Source: Xanthomonas sp. 3793
GTDB lineage: Bacteria; Pseudomonadota; Gammaproteobacteria; Xanthomonadales; Xanthomonadaceae
DNA: 64,000 nucleotides
Assembly (NCBI RefSeq): GCF_024806835.1
Contig: NZ_JANTYU010000003.1
Coordinates: 62,001-126,000 of the forward strand
Direction of reading: 5' to 3'
Notes under the pieces: generated by a model
What the model was told of the DNA's origin: nothing
Database searches by the model: none
The model's input: only the letters and a program-made list of their open reading frames with translations
Made by a program: the position numbers and the translations under genes
Shown: one piece after another, positions 43,186 to 52,659 of the stretch
Layout of the letters: the number at the start of each line of letters is the position of its first letter
Position numbering within the stretch: position 1 is the stretch's first letter

Positions 43186-43495
43186 GGGTTGGCCAAGCGA
43201 TCTGATGGCGCAGGCCATCGGATCGGGGCAGTGGCCGCGGAGGTGACCGGCCGCCGCGAAAGCCTCATGCACCGCAGGCGCAGCAAGGACGCAGCGCATG
43301 GCAACGGGTGCACTCACCGTCCTGCGTCGTAGAGGCGATGCGCGTTCTCACCACGGCACGCAACGCCAGCGGATGAAGCGAGACGCATCGGCTTGAGGCA
43401 TCCCGCACCTGGTCACCCATGCACGGATGGTGCGTGAGCGCCTTCATGCCGAAGCGATCGACCGACAACGCCGCGCCTGGCGAACAGCCACCGGC
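43186..43495. other. 310-bp gap between convergent GDSL and sensor-kinase genes
   Basis: Apart from the hairpin at its left end I see no supported gene. A 67-codon - strand frame (43468-43265) ends in a Cys-rich tail but lacks a ribosome site and family resemblance, so it is not called. Confidence 0.55.
43198..43225 (+). terminator. Hairpin after the GDSL hydrolase gene
   Basis: CGATCTGATGGC (43198-43209) pairs with GCCATCGGATCG (43214-43225) with a 4-base loop and one mismatch (inner six pairs perfect). It begins 12 bases past the stop. No T-run. Confidence 0.5.
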
Positions 43496-44767
43496 TTACG
43501 CCACCACGACCGCCACCGACGTTCCCACACCTGCCTCGCTGTGCAGTTCGATCCGCCAGCCGAAGCGATCGCACAGCCGGCGCACGATCGACAATCCCAG
43601 GCCGGTGCCCTGCGGGCGCGTGGGATCGGCGCGAAAAAACGGTTCGAACGCACGCGCACGCGCTTCTTCGCTCATGCCGATGCCGGTATCGCGCACCACG
43701 ATGCGGTCCTGGGTCACTTCAACTTCGATGCTGCCGGTATCGGTATAGGCGCAGGCGTTGCGCAACAGATTGCTCAGCACCACCCGCATGACCCGTGGCG
43801 GCGCAAACATCTGCAGGCTGCGGTCGCCGACCATGTGCAAGGACACCGGCTTGTCGCCAAGCAATTCGCGGGCGCTCTCCACCTCTTCGCTGGCCAGCTC
43901 TGCCGCATCGAAGGTTTCGCTTTGCGGATCGATCTCTGCTTCGCGTGCCAGGATCAGGAACGCGTCGATGACCGCTTCCATGTCGCGGCCGGCGCGCTGG
44001 ATGCGACGCAGGCTGCGCTGGGTACGCTGCGATAGCTCGTCGTCGGCCAGCGCCATGTCGCTGGCCACCCGGATCACCGTCAGCGGTGTGCGCAACTCGT
44101 GACTGGCATCGCGGGTGAAATTGCGTTCGCGCGCGACGTGGTCGCTTACCCGCTGGCCGAGCGCATGCAATGCGGCGGCCAGTTGTCGGGTTTCGCCCTG
44201 CAACTCTGCGGGCAAGCGCTCCGGCGACAATTCATCCACATCGGGGTTGCGCGGGTCCCAGTGCGATACGCGTCGCGCGAGCCAGCTGATCGGCGACACC
44301 AGTCGCTTGGACACGCGGTAGGTGAACCAGGAAACGCCGTAAATCCCCAACAGCACGACGATGGCCGGCACCACGCCGAACCACAGCGTCAGATGCGCGG
44401 CACGCGAGCGCGGAAACACCAGATACAGGCGCCCCTCGGGGCGCTGATCCACATAGACCAGCGCATCGGCAGCAGCCACCTCGCTAAAACCCGGCGACAG
44501 CGTTTGCAGTGCGCGCGGCGCGGCATCGGCGGCATTGCCCGCAGGCGAGAAATACCCTTGGATATTGCGTGTGTTCGGCGGCCGGTTGTCCGGTGTGCTC
44601 TTGTGCATGCGCCAGAAGTGCACGGCCTCGTCGGCAAGCACGGTGCGCACCAGGCTGTACTTGATCACGAAGGAAATCAAATACCCGCCAAGCACAATCG
44701 CCAAGCTCGCCAGCGCGACCTGCAGCAGGAAGGCAAGACGTATTTTTCGCGGGAGCCCGTGTGGCAT
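43496..44767 (-). CDS. Two-component sensor histidine kinase
   Basis: 423 aa from the ATG at 44767 (MPHGLPRKIRLAF). Two membrane segments (about 10-35 and 125-148) enclose an ~85-aa periplasmic sensor, followed by a HAMP-like linker, the H-box DASHELRTPLTVI, the N-box NLLRNACAYTD and G-boxes DTGIGM and GTGLGLSIV. The sensor domain has no recognised ligand motif. It is 142 bases after the response regulator gene on the same strand. The pair looks like the OmpR/PhoP-type class (ColRS- or RaxRH-like), but I cannot name the orthologue. Confidence 0.9.
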   Translation of the reverse strand: MPHGLPRKIRLAFLLQVALASLAIVLGGYLISFVIKYSLVRTVLADEAVHFWRMHKSTPDNRPPNTRNIQGYFSPAGNAADAAPRALQTLSPGFSEVAAADALVYVDQRPEGRLYLVFPRSRAAHLTLWFGVVPAIVVLLGIYGVSWFTYRVSKRLVSPISWLARRVSHWDPRNPDVDELSPERLPAELQGETRQLAAALHALGQRVSDHVARERNFTRDASHELRTPLTVIRVASDMALADDELSQRTQRSLRRIQRAGRDMEAVIDAFLILAREAEIDPQSETFDAAELASEEVESARELLGDKPVSLHMVGDRSLQMFAPPRVMRVVLSNLLRNACAYTDTGSIEVEVTQDRIVVRDTGIGMSEEARARAFEPFFRADPTRPQGTGLGLSIVRRLCDRFGWRIELHSEAGVGTSVAVVVA

Positions 44768-44909
44768 TGCTGCATCCAGGGGAGAGCGCCGGATTATAGG
44801 CAACGCTTCCGTGAGTCCATCGTGCAACCAGCCGGCGGCACGGGAGAACGAGCGGCGCGTCTGCGCCTACAGGAGCGGCCGGCCGCCAGTCGGCAGCCGG
44901 CCGGCGACA

Positions 44910-45623
44910 TCAGGTCATCGGTTGGGCGATGTCGGCAATGCGATAGCCGGCGCTCTGCACGGTGTGCAGCAGCGGGCGATCGAACGGCTTGTCGATGATC
45001 TTGCGCAGGTTGTACAGATGGCTGCGCAGGGTGTCCGAATCCGGCAACCCATTGCCCCAGATTTCGCGCTCGATTTCCTGGCGGGTGACCACGCGCGGCG
45101 ATTCGCGCATCAGGATGGTGAGCAGGCGCAGGCCGATTGGCGAGAGCTGCAGCTCGGTGCCGGCACGGGTGGCGCGCATGCTCACCGGGTCCAGCACCAG
45201 GTCGGCGACCTTGAGCACTTCCGAGCCCACCTGACGACGTTCGCGGCGGATCAGGGCACGCAGGCGCGCTTCCAGTTCCTGGATCGCGAACGGCTTGGTC
45301 AGGTAGTCGTCGGCGCCGAAACCCAGGCCGGTGAGCTTGTCGTCCAGCGTATCGCGGGCGGTCAGCATCAGCACCGGGGTGGACTTGCGTGCGTCGTTAC
45401 GCAGGCGGCGGCACACTTCGATACCGTCCAGGCGTGGCAGCATGAGGTCCAGCACGACCACGTCGTAGCTGTTCTCGGCGGCCAGACGGTAACCGTCCAG
45501 TCCATCCTGCGCATAGTCGACCTCGAAGCCACGGCCTTCCAGGTATTCGCCGATCATTTCGGAGATATTGCGGTTGTCTTCGACGACCAGCACGAGGCCG
45601 GACGTTTCCTTGGTCTGACGCAT
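44910..45623 (-). CDS. OmpR/PhoB-family response regulator
   Basis: 237 aa from the ATG at 45623 (MRQTKETSGLV). Receiver domain with phospho-acceptor Asp in DVVVLDLMLPRLDG, acidic pair in VVEDNRN, and the LTKPF Lys; the C-terminal winged helix includes LLTILMRESPRVVTRQEIEREIW and LRSHLYNLRKIID, then HTVQSAGYRI. It is cognate to the kinase at 43496. tesA lies 88 bases upstream on the same strand and may be cotranscribed. Confidence 0.93.
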   Translation of the reverse strand: MRQTKETSGLVLVVEDNRNISEMIGEYLEGRGFEVDYAQDGLDGYRLAAENSYDVVVLDLMLPRLDGIEVCRRLRNDARKSTPVLMLTARDTLDDKLTGLGFGADDYLTKPFAIQELEARLRALIRRERRQVGSEVLKVADLVLDPVSMRATRAGTELQLSPIGLRLLTILMRESPRVVTRQEIEREIWGNGLPDSDTLRSHLYNLRKIIDKPFDRPLLHTVQSAGYRIADIAQPMT

Positions 45624-45711
45624 GGACTTTCCTCGGTCTTCAGCTTTGTGAAACATGCCGGATCGGCGGTGCAAGCGACGTGAAGGCCGAATAACGTTTC
45701 ATGTCATCCGA

Positions 45712-46365
45712 TCAACGCCCCAGCAGTGGTCGCAGCGCCGGCCACACCGTCTCCAGCACCTTGGGCTGGGCCGCCGCGGTCGGGTGCAGGCCGTCGGCCT
45801 GCATCAACCCGGGCTGCAGGGCCACCTTCTCCAGAAAGAAAGGCACCAGCGCGGTGTTGTACTGTCTGGACAGGTCGGCATAGGTGGCCTTCAGGCGCTC
45901 ACGGTAGGCCGGGCCGTAGTTCGGCGGCACGTCGATGCCCAGCAACAGGACCTTGGCGCCGGACGCTTGACTGAGCTTGATCATCTTCTCCAGGTTTGCC
46001 TTCAGCTGGGCCGGGGTCAGCCCACGCAGCGCATCGTTGCCACCCAGCTCGATCACCACCACGCCGGGATGGTGCTTTGCCAGCAGGCCTGGCAGCCGCG
46101 TCAATGCGCCCGAGGTGGTTTCGCCGCTGATGCTGGCATTGACGACCGCCGGTGGCGTCGCCATGTCACGCTTGAGGCGTTGGTCGAGCAAGGTGACCCA
46201 GCCGGACTGCACCGGGATGTTGTGCGCAGCGCTCAGGCTGTCGCCGACGACCAGGATCGGCGCGGTCGTCACCGGACTTTTGGCAGAGGCAAATCCCGGC
46301 GCGAGCAGGGACAGTGTCAGCAGCCACAGGACCAGCGCGCCATATCGCAGTGTTCTTTCACGCAT
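45712..46365 (-). CDS. tesA: Acyl-CoA thioesterase I / lysophospholipase L1 TesA
   Basis: 217 aa. Signal peptide about 1-28 (LWLLTLSLLAPGFASA). SGNH blocks: VVGDSLSAAHNI (Ser), NASISGETTSGALTRL, ELGGNDALRGL (Asn), and ADGLHPTAAAQ (Asp, His). Periplasmic thioesterase/protease/lysophospholipase I. It is divergent from the YbbA-YbbP-type transporter genes, the same neighbourhood as in Escherichia coli. The start region overlaps or abuts the first codons of the divergent ATPase gene. Confidence 0.93.
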   Translation of the reverse strand: MRERTLRYGALVLWLLTLSLLAPGFASAKSPVTTAPILVVGDSLSAAHNIPVQSGWVTLLDQRLKRDMATPPAVVNASISGETTSGALTRLPGLLAKHHPGVVVIELGGNDALRGLTPAQLKANLEKMIKLSQASGAKVLLLGIDVPPNYGPAYRERLKATYADLSRQYNTALVPFFLEKVALQPGLMQADGLHPTAAAQPKVLETVWPALRPLLGR

Positions 46366-46378
46366 TCGGAGATTCCTC

Positions 46379-47089
46379 ATCGACAGTCTGGCCCCCCGCT
46401 CCAGCACCCGCACCGCCATCGACGTCCGCGAGGTCGGTAAATCCGTCAGTGGACCGGAGGGAACACTCCACATCCTCGACAACGTGAGCTTGACGGTCAG
46501 TGAAGGCGACAGTATCGCCATCGTTGGGGCCTCCGGTTCGGGCAAGACCACCCTGCTCGGCCTGCTTGCCGGGCTGGACCTGCCCAGCCGCGGCAGCATT
46601 GCGCTGTCCGGCCAGGACTTGGGGCAGCTGGACGAAGAAGCGCGTGCCGCCCTGCGCGCGCGCGAAGTCGGCTTCGTGTTCCAGAGCTTCCACCTGCTGC
46701 CGGCGCTGACGGCAGAAGAAAACATTGCGCTACCGCTGGAACTGGCCGGGCGCGAAGACCCGGCGCGGGTGCGCGAGGTGCTGGAGGCGGTCGGCCTGAG
46801 CGCGCGTGCGCGGCATTACCCGCGCCAGCTGTCCGGTGGCGAGCAGCAGCGCGTGGCGCTGGCACGCGCATTCGTGGCCAGACCGCGTATCCTGTTTGCC
46901 GACGAGCCCACCGGCAGCCTGGACCAGACCACCGGCGCGCAGATCAGCGACCTGCTGTTTGCGCTCAATGCCACCAGCGACACCACCCTGGTGCTGGTCA
47001 CCCACGACATGACCCTGGCACAGCGCTGCCATCACATCTACCGCATCGACAGCGGCCGCCTGCACGCACAGACCGGTCCGGCCGCATGA
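46379..47089 (+). CDS. ABC transporter ATP-binding protein (YbbA type), unusual start codon
   Basis: About 236 aa. Walker A GASGSGKTT, Q-loop FVFQSFHLLPALTAEENIALP, signature LSGGEQQRVALARAF, Walker B ILFADEPTGSLDQ and switch VLVTHD are all present. No ATG, GTG or TTG lies in frame near the N-terminus. A GGAG at 46368-46371 is seven bases before an ATC at 46379, which I take as the start; CTC, CTG or ATT are alternatives. It pairs with the FtsX-like permease (ATGA overlap) in the MacB/LolD-like, YbbA-YbbP class. Confidence 0.87.
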   Translation: MDSLAPRSSTRTAIDVREVGKSVSGPEGTLHILDNVSLTVSEGDSIAIVGASGSGKTTLLGLLAGLDLPSRGSIALSGQDLGQLDEEARAALRAREVGFVFQSFHLLPALTAEENIALPLELAGREDPARVREVLEAVGLSARARHYPRQLSGGEQQRVALARAFVARPRILFADEPTGSLDQTTGAQISDLLFALNATSDTTLVLVTHDMTLAQRCHHIYRIDSGRLHAQTGPAA

Positions 47090-49569
47090 ACGTACTGCGA
47101 CAGGCCGCGCGCGCGGTGCGCCGCGAATTCCTGGCCGGCGACCTGCTGACCGTGTTCGCCGCGCTGGTGCTGGGCGTTGCGGTGATGACGGCGGTGGGCA
47201 CCCTGGTGGACCGGGTGACGCTGGCATTGACCTCCAGTGCGGCAGAGGTGCTCGGTGGCGATCTGGGCGTCACCGGGCGCCAGGAGATTCCGGCCGGCTT
47301 TGCCGAGGAGGCACAGCGACGCGGGCTGCAGAGTACCCGCATGGTCAGCTTCCCCAGCGTGCTGTTCCATGGCGATGCCAGCCAGATGGCCAATATCCGC
47401 GGCGTGGGCGCCGGCTACCCGCTGCGTGGGCAGTTGCTGGTGTCCAAGCACGGCAGCGGCGGCGAAGGCAGCCCTGCCACCGCACCGCCGCCGGGCCAGG
47501 CCTACGCCGACCCGCGGCTGCTGGAAGCACTGGGCCTGCGCGTGGGCGAGCAGCTGGAATTCGGCGCCGGCCATCTCACCATCACCGGCGTGCTGCGCGC
47601 CGAGCCGGATGCCTCGGGCGAGTTGATGCAGCTGTCGCCGCCGCTGCTGGTCAATCGCGCCGACATCGAGGGCGCCGGCCTGCTTGGCCCGGGCAGCCGC
47701 GCCTCCTACCGATTGATGTTTACCGGTGCGCCGGACGCGATCGCCGACCTGCGCGCCTGGCTCAAGCCGCGCGCTAGCGAATACCGCCTGGTCGGTATCG
47801 AAGACACCCAGCGCGGTATGCGCGCCGCGTTCGATCGCGCCGGGCGTTTCCTGGCCCTGTCGGCCTTGCTGGCGGTGTTGTTGTCCGGCGTCGCCACTGC
47901 GCTGGCGGCCAACCGGTTTGCGATGCGGCGCATCGACACCGTGGCGGTGCTGCGCTGCCTGGGCGCCAGGCAGCGCGACATCCTGGCGATGCTGTCGCTG
48001 CAGTTGCTGTTGACCGCGATCCCGGCCTGCCTGGTCGGCATCGGCTTGGGGATGCTGGCGCAGGAAGGCCTGGTGCAGGCGCTGGGCAGCCTGATCCCGA
48101 ACCGGCTGCCGCTGCCCCAGGCCACGCCGGCCCTGGCCGGTGCAGGCATCGGCCTGGTGCTGCTGCTGGGCTTCGGCCTGCCGCCGCTGCTGCGGCTGCG
48201 CAACGTGCCGCCGATGCGCGTGCTCAACCGCAGCTTTGCCGCGGTGCCGCCGAGCTCGTTGCTGGTATATGCGGCCGCATTGGCCGCTACGCTGGCGCTC
48301 ACCGTCTATGCCACCGGCAACCTGGTGCTGGCCGGCTGGGTGCTGGGCGGCCTGGCCGCGCTGGCGCTGGTGGCGATGCTGCTGGGGCTGGGCTTGCTGG
48401 CATTGCTGCGGCCGATCCAGCACCGTCTGCGCGGGGCCTGGAAGCTGGGCCTGGCTTCACTGACGCGCCGACGCGGGTTAAGCGTGGTGCAGCTGGTCGG
48501 CCTGTCGCTCTCGTTGTGCGCGCTGCTGCTGCTGGCGGTGGTCGGCCCCGGCCTGCTGGGCCAATGGCGCGACCGCCTGCCTGCGGACACGCCCAACTAC
48601 TTCCTGATGAACATCCAGCCCGAGCAGACCGAGCCGGTGCTGCAGACCTTGCGAGGCCTGGGCGTGGATAACGCTGCGGTGGAGCCGTTTTCCACCGGCC
48701 GGCTGGTGGCGATCAACGACAAGCCGCCGGTGCGCGGCGACCGCGACCCGCAGGACGATGGCGACGGCGACAACCGCCCGGTCAACTTTTCCTGGCGGCA
48801 TGCATTTCCGCCGGCCAACACCTTGCTGCAAGGCAAGTTCTGGAGCGCCGACAGTACGCAGGCCGAGGCGTCAGTGGAGGAAGGCTGGGCACAGCGCTAT
48901 CAGCTCAAGCTCGGCGACCGCATCACCTTGTTGCTGGGCGAACAACAGCGCAGCTTCACCGTCACCAGCATCCGCAAGGCCGATTGGGATTCGTTCCGGG
49001 TCAACTTCTTCCTGCTGCTCAACCAGGGCGCGGTGGGCGATGCGCCGTACAACCTGATTTCCGCCTTCCATCTGCCGCCCGGCAATGCGCCCAAGCTGGC
49101 ATCGCTCAGTCGCGACTACCCCAATATTTCGGTATTGGACATCGATGCAATTCTCGGCCGCGTACGCGAGGTGATCGACCAGGTGGCGCAGGCCGTGCAG
49201 CTGGTGATGGGCTTCAGCCTGCTGGCCGGCGTGCTGGTGCTGCTGGCCGCGCTGCAGGCCACCGCAGGCGAGCGCCGCTACGACAGCGCAGTGCTGCGCA
49301 CGCTGGGCGCGCGGCGCGGGCAGTTGCGTGGCGCCGTGCTGGTGGAGTTCGGCGCATTGGGGCTGCTGGCTGCGGGCCTGGCGGTCACGGCTGCGGCCGT
49401 CATCGGCGCGGTGGTCGGGCAGCAGGCGTTCGACATCGCGCTGGCGCCGGATTGGCCGCGGCTGCTGCTGGGCGGCGCGTTCGGGCTGGCATTGAGCCTG
49501 CTCGCAGGCTGGTCGGGCACCCGGCGCATCCTGTCCACGCCGCCGGCATTGGCACTGCGCACGGAATAA
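47086..49569 (+). CDS. FtsX-family ABC permease (YbbP type)
   Basis: 827 aa. An N-terminal membrane segment (about 22-45) is followed by a long periplasmic domain, a cluster of segments around 250-420, a second periplasmic part with PNYFLMNIQPEQTEPVL, and the C-terminal FtsX core (about 700-815: LVMGFSLLAGVLVLLAALQAT, YDSAVLRTLGARRGQLRGAVLVEF). The duplicated FtsX layout matches YbbP. Together with the preceding ATPase it may move lipid or lipoprotein-linked substrates, or act as a mechanotransmitter; the neighbouring tesA hints at lipid-related work. Confidence 0.9.
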   Translation: MNVLRQAARAVRREFLAGDLLTVFAALVLGVAVMTAVGTLVDRVTLALTSSAAEVLGGDLGVTGRQEIPAGFAEEAQRRGLQSTRMVSFPSVLFHGDASQMANIRGVGAGYPLRGQLLVSKHGSGGEGSPATAPPPGQAYADPRLLEALGLRVGEQLEFGAGHLTITGVLRAEPDASGELMQLSPPLLVNRADIEGAGLLGPGSRASYRLMFTGAPDAIADLRAWLKPRASEYRLVGIEDTQRGMRAAFDRAGRFLALSALLAVLLSGVATALAANRFAMRRIDTVAVLRCLGARQRDILAMLSLQLLLTAIPACLVGIGLGMLAQEGLVQALGSLIPNRLPLPQATPALAGAGIGLVLLLGFGLPPLLRLRNVPPMRVLNRSFAAVPPSSLLVYAAALAATLALTVYATGNLVLAGWVLGGLAALALVAMLLGLGLLALLRPIQHRLRGAWKLGLASLTRRRGLSVVQLVGLSLSLCALLLLAVVGPGLLGQWRDRLPADTPNYFLMNIQPEQTEPVLQTLRGLGVDNAAVEPFSTGRLVAINDKPPVRGDRDPQDDGDGDNRPVNFSWRHAFPPANTLLQGKFWSADSTQAEASVEEGWAQRYQLKLGDRITLLLGEQQRSFTVTSIRKADWDSFRVNFFLLLNQGAVGDAPYNLISAFHLPPGNAPKLASLSRDYPNISVLDIDAILGRVREVIDQVAQAVQLVMGFSLLAGVLVLLAALQATAGERRYDSAVLRTLGARRGQLRGAVLVEFGALGLLAAGLAVTAAAVIGAVVGQQAFDIALAPDWPRLLLGGAFGLALSLLAGWSGTRRILSTPPALALRTE

Positions 49570-49686
49570 GGCCGGCCAAGAGCCGGCCCTGTGGTGGCGA
49601 TTGGCCAAGGATTGCGCCACCAGCTGCGCGCCATGACCCACCGGCATGGAGCGCTGCGCCTTGCGCAGCGTCGGGCATCGCGCATG

Positions 49687-49715
49687 TTGCAGTGCATATA
49701 CCTGCAGCGCATAAG
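49687..49715 (+). promoter_or_regulatory. Candidate promoter upstream of the TauD-like operon
   Basis: TTGCAG (49687-49692) and CATAAG (49710-49715) lie 17 bases apart, about 100 bases before the dioxygenase ATG. Partial consensus only; no regulator site is recognised. Confidence 0.3.
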
Positions 49716-49816
49716 CACCTTGCCAATCGTACGTTCGCAGCGGCGGCATGACTGCCTAGAGTGACCAGTCCGGTCGCCGTTCGGGCGGCCTCTGCTGTTG
49801 TCGAGGTGCCAACGTC

Positions 49817-50734
49817 ATGGCTAGCGTGAATTCTGCAGCGCGCGTGCAACCGCCGCGCAACGATGCCACCGCCGCGCAGGCGTCGGCCGTGCGGATCGTG
49901 CCGTTCGACGCGCCACTGGGTGCGGAAGTTTTGGGGCTGGATCTGTCGCAGCCGCTGGATGCCGCTACCTTCGCGCGCATCCACGCTGCGCATCTGGACC
50001 ATCACGTACTGGTGTTCCGCGATCAGCGCATCACGCCCGCGCAGCAGGTGGATTTCAGTCGTCGTTTCGGACCGTTGCAGATCCATGTGCTGCGCAACTT
50101 CCAGCTGCGCGGGCATCCGGAAGTGCTGGTGGTGTCCAACATCAAGGAGAACGGCGAGCCGATCGGGCTCGGCGATGCCGGGCATTACTGGCACTCGGAT
50201 CTGTCGTACAAGCAAACGCCCAGCCTGGGTTCGCTGCTGCACGCGCAGGAACTGCCCAGCGAAGGTGGCGACACCTTGTTCGCCAATCAACATCTGGCCT
50301 GGGAAACGCTGCCCGCGCCGCTCAAGCGCCGCGTGCAGGACCTGCAGGCCGAACATAGTTATCTCGCCAAGTACGAAGAGCTGCGCGCACGCAACCCGTG
50401 GCGCCCGGCGCTGACACCCGAACAGATTGCCGAAGTAGTACCGGTGCAGCATCCCATCGTGCGGACGCACCCGGAAACCGGGCAAAAGGCGCTGTTTGTC
50501 AGCGAACACTTCACCACCCGTATTGTCGGGCTGCCCGAAGACGAAAGCCGTGCCCTGCTGCAGGTGTTGTTCGAACACAGCACGCGCGCGGCGCTGGTGT
50601 ACCGGCATCAATGGCAGCCGTACGACATGGTGTTCTGGGACAACCGCTCGGTCATGCATCTGGCCGCCGGCACGCCCGATCACCTGCGCCGCCGGCTCAA
50701 CCGCACCACCATCGAAGGCGATGCGCCGTTCTGA
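49817..50734 (+). CDS. TauD/TfdA-family Fe(II)/2-oxoglutarate dioxygenase
   Basis: 305 aa. Metal-binding His-x-Asp in GHYWHSDLSYKQTPSLGSLL, distal His in DNRSVMHLAAG, and the 2-oxoglutarate Arg in LRRRLNRTTIEG. Central FRDQRITPAQQVDFSRRFG matches the family. It probably oxidises a sulfonate such as taurine, releasing sulfite, as it heads an operon with a sulfonate-type ABC transporter. Substrate not proven: TfdA-like enzymes also act on other carboxylates. The ATG follows a GAGG by ten bases. Confidence 0.88.
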   Translation: MASVNSAARVQPPRNDATAAQASAVRIVPFDAPLGAEVLGLDLSQPLDAATFARIHAAHLDHHVLVFRDQRITPAQQVDFSRRFGPLQIHVLRNFQLRGHPEVLVVSNIKENGEPIGLGDAGHYWHSDLSYKQTPSLGSLLHAQELPSEGGDTLFANQHLAWETLPAPLKRRVQDLQAEHSYLAKYEELRARNPWRPALTPEQIAEVVPVQHPIVRTHPETGQKALFVSEHFTTRIVGLPEDESRALLQVLFEHSTRAALVYRHQWQPYDMVFWDNRSVMHLAAGTPDHLRRRLNRTTIEGDAPF

Positions 50735-50775
50735 GCGCGCGCCTGTCCCTCCCCCTCTTTCGACTGGAGCGCCGC

Positions 50776-51822
50776 ATGCGTTTGACCGTCACCTCTCACG
50801 CACCTTCCAGGCGCCGCACAGTCTCAAAGCGCGTCGCGGCATTGTTGCTGGCCGCAGTGCCATTGCTGCTGAGCGCCACTGCGCAGGCAGAAGGAAAGCT
50901 GCGCATCGCCAAGCAGTTCGGCATCGTCTACCTGCTGCTGGACGTGGCACAGGAGCAGAAGCTGATCGAGCAACAAGGCAAGGCCGCCGGCGTGGACATC
51001 GACGTGCAGTTCCTGCAGTTGTCCGGTGGCGCGGCGGTCAACGATGCCTTGCTCACCGGTTCTATCGATATCGCAGGTGCAGGGGTCGGGCCGTTGTTCA
51101 CCATCTGGGACCGCACCCGTGGTCGGCAGAATGTGCGCGGCGTGGCCTCGCTGGGCAATTTCCCGTATTACCTGATCAGCAACAACCCGCGCATCAAGAG
51201 CATCGGCGACTTCACGCCGCAGGACCGTATTGCGGTGCCGGCCACCGGCGTGTCGGTGCAATCGCGGTTTCTGCAGCATGCCTCGCAACAGCGCTGGGGC
51301 GACAAGGGCACCCATCAGCTGGACCCGCTGCAGGTGGCATTGCCACACCCGGATGCCGCCGCGGCAATCATCCGTGGACGCAGCGAAATCACTGCGCATT
51401 TCGCCAGCCCACCGTTTCAGGAACAGGAACTGGCGCGCAACCCGGCCGCACATATCGTGACCAGTTCCTACGACATCGAAGGCGGCCCATCGTCGGCCAC
51501 GGTGCTGTACGCCACCGAGAAGTTCCGCCGTGACAATCCCAAGACCTATCGCGCCTTTGTCGCCGCATTGGACCAGGCGGCGACATTCGTCACTGCACAC
51601 CCGGAGCAGGCGGCGGACATCTTCTTGCGTCGTAACGGCTCGAGCATCGACCGCGCGCTGGTGCTGCAGATTCTCAAGGACCCCAAGGTGCAGTTCACCG
51701 TGGCGCCGCAGAACACGCTGAAGCTGGGCAAGTTCATGCAGCACAGTGGTGCGATCAAGCAGGCACCCGCCAAGGTGGGCGATTATTTCTTCGATGATCC
51801 GCTGATTGCGGGCGGGAGCTGA
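50776..51822 (+). CDS. ABC substrate-binding protein of the taurine/sulfonate/nitrate class
   Basis: 348 aa. Signal peptide about 1-38 (VAALLLAAVPLLLSATAQA). The periplasmic body begins EGKLRIAKQFGIVYLLLDVAQEQKLIEQQ and holds the NMT1/THI5-like ligand motif GGAAVNDALLTGSIDIAGAGVGPLFT. It should present the substrate of the upstream dioxygenase to the transporter. 41 bases after the dioxygenase and three bases before the ATPase gene. Confidence 0.9.
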   Translation: MRLTVTSHAPSRRRTVSKRVAALLLAAVPLLLSATAQAEGKLRIAKQFGIVYLLLDVAQEQKLIEQQGKAAGVDIDVQFLQLSGGAAVNDALLTGSIDIAGAGVGPLFTIWDRTRGRQNVRGVASLGNFPYYLISNNPRIKSIGDFTPQDRIAVPATGVSVQSRFLQHASQQRWGDKGTHQLDPLQVALPHPDAAAAIIRGRSEITAHFASPPFQEQELARNPAAHIVTSSYDIEGGPSSATVLYATEKFRRDNPKTYRAFVAALDQAATFVTAHPEQAADIFLRRNGSSIDRALVLQILKDPKVQFTVAPQNTLKLGKFMQHSGAIKQAPAKVGDYFFDDPLIAGGS

Positions 51823-51825
51823 GCG

Positions 51826-52659
51826 ATGCGTGTGCCGCTGCTGCAAGTCGATCATGTCAGCCTGGAATACGCCTCAGCGCAGCGCGTGGTGCGCGCCACG
51901 CACCGGGTGCGCTTCGATGTGCATGAAGCCGATCGCTTTGTGCTGCTGGGGCCGTCGGGTTGCGGCAAATCCACCCTGCTCAAGGCGGTGGCCGGCTTCG
52001 TCACCCCGCGCGAGGGGCAGATCCGTCTGGATGGCAACGCGGTCACCGGGCCGGGTCCGGATCGCGTCGTCGTATTCCAGGAATTCGACCAGCTGGCGCC
52101 CTGGAAGACCGTCCGCGAGAACGTGGTCTTCGGCCTGCGCGCAGCGCGCAAGCTCAGCCGCGCCGAAGCGCGCGAGCGTGCCGACGAAAGCCTGGCGCAG
52201 GTCGGGCTGAGCGCGTTTGCCGAGGCCTACCCGCACACCTTGTCCGGGGGCATGAAGCAGCGCGTCGCCATAGCACGCGCGCTGGCGATGCGTCCGCGGG
52301 TGCTGTTGATGGACGAGCCGTTCGCGGCGCTGGACGCGCTGACGCGCTCGCGCATGCAGGAGCAGGTACTGGAGCTGTGGGAGCAATTGCGCTTCACGCT
52401 GTTGTTTGTCACCCACTCCATCGAAGAAGCGCTGGTGGTCGGCAACCGTGTGTTGCTGCTGTCGCCGCATCCCGGCCAGGTGCGCGCCGAACTCAACGCG
52501 CACGCATTCGGCCCGCACAGCGCCGGCAGCGTGGCGTTTCAGCAAACCGCCCAGCGCATCCACCGTTTGCTGTTCGACCTGCCCGACGCCACGCTCGACG
52601 ACGACAAGGTGGCGCCTTTGCGTCGTCCTGCCTTGCGTCAGCGCGAGGCGCTGCCATGA
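51826..52659 (+). CDS. ABC transporter ATP-binding protein (TauB/SsuB class)
   Basis: 277 aa. Walker A GPSGCGKST, Q-loop VFQEFDQLAPWKTV, signature LSGGMKQRVAIARAL, Walker B VLLMDEPFAALD, and TLLFVTHSIEEALVV. The last 35 residues (IHRLLFDLPDATLDDDKVAP and on) form a short extension beyond the usual SsuB end. Stop overlaps the permease (ATGA). Confidence 0.93.
   Translation: MRVPLLQVDHVSLEYASAQRVVRATHRVRFDVHEADRFVLLGPSGCGKSTLLKAVAGFVTPREGQIRLDGNAVTGPGPDRVVVFQEFDQLAPWKTVRENVVFGLRAARKLSRAEARERADESLAQVGLSAFAEAYPHTLSGGMKQRVAIARALAMRPRVLLMDEPFAALDALTRSRMQEQVLELWEQLRFTLLFVTHSIEEALVVGNRVLLLSPHPGQVRAELNAHAFGPHSAGSVAFQQTAQRIHRLLFDLPDATLDDDKVAPLRRPALRQREALP

Noticed and set aside
43265..43468. 67-codon - strand frame ending in a Cys-rich tail
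   Set aside because: No ribosome site, no family resemblance, and position in a gap between convergent genes.
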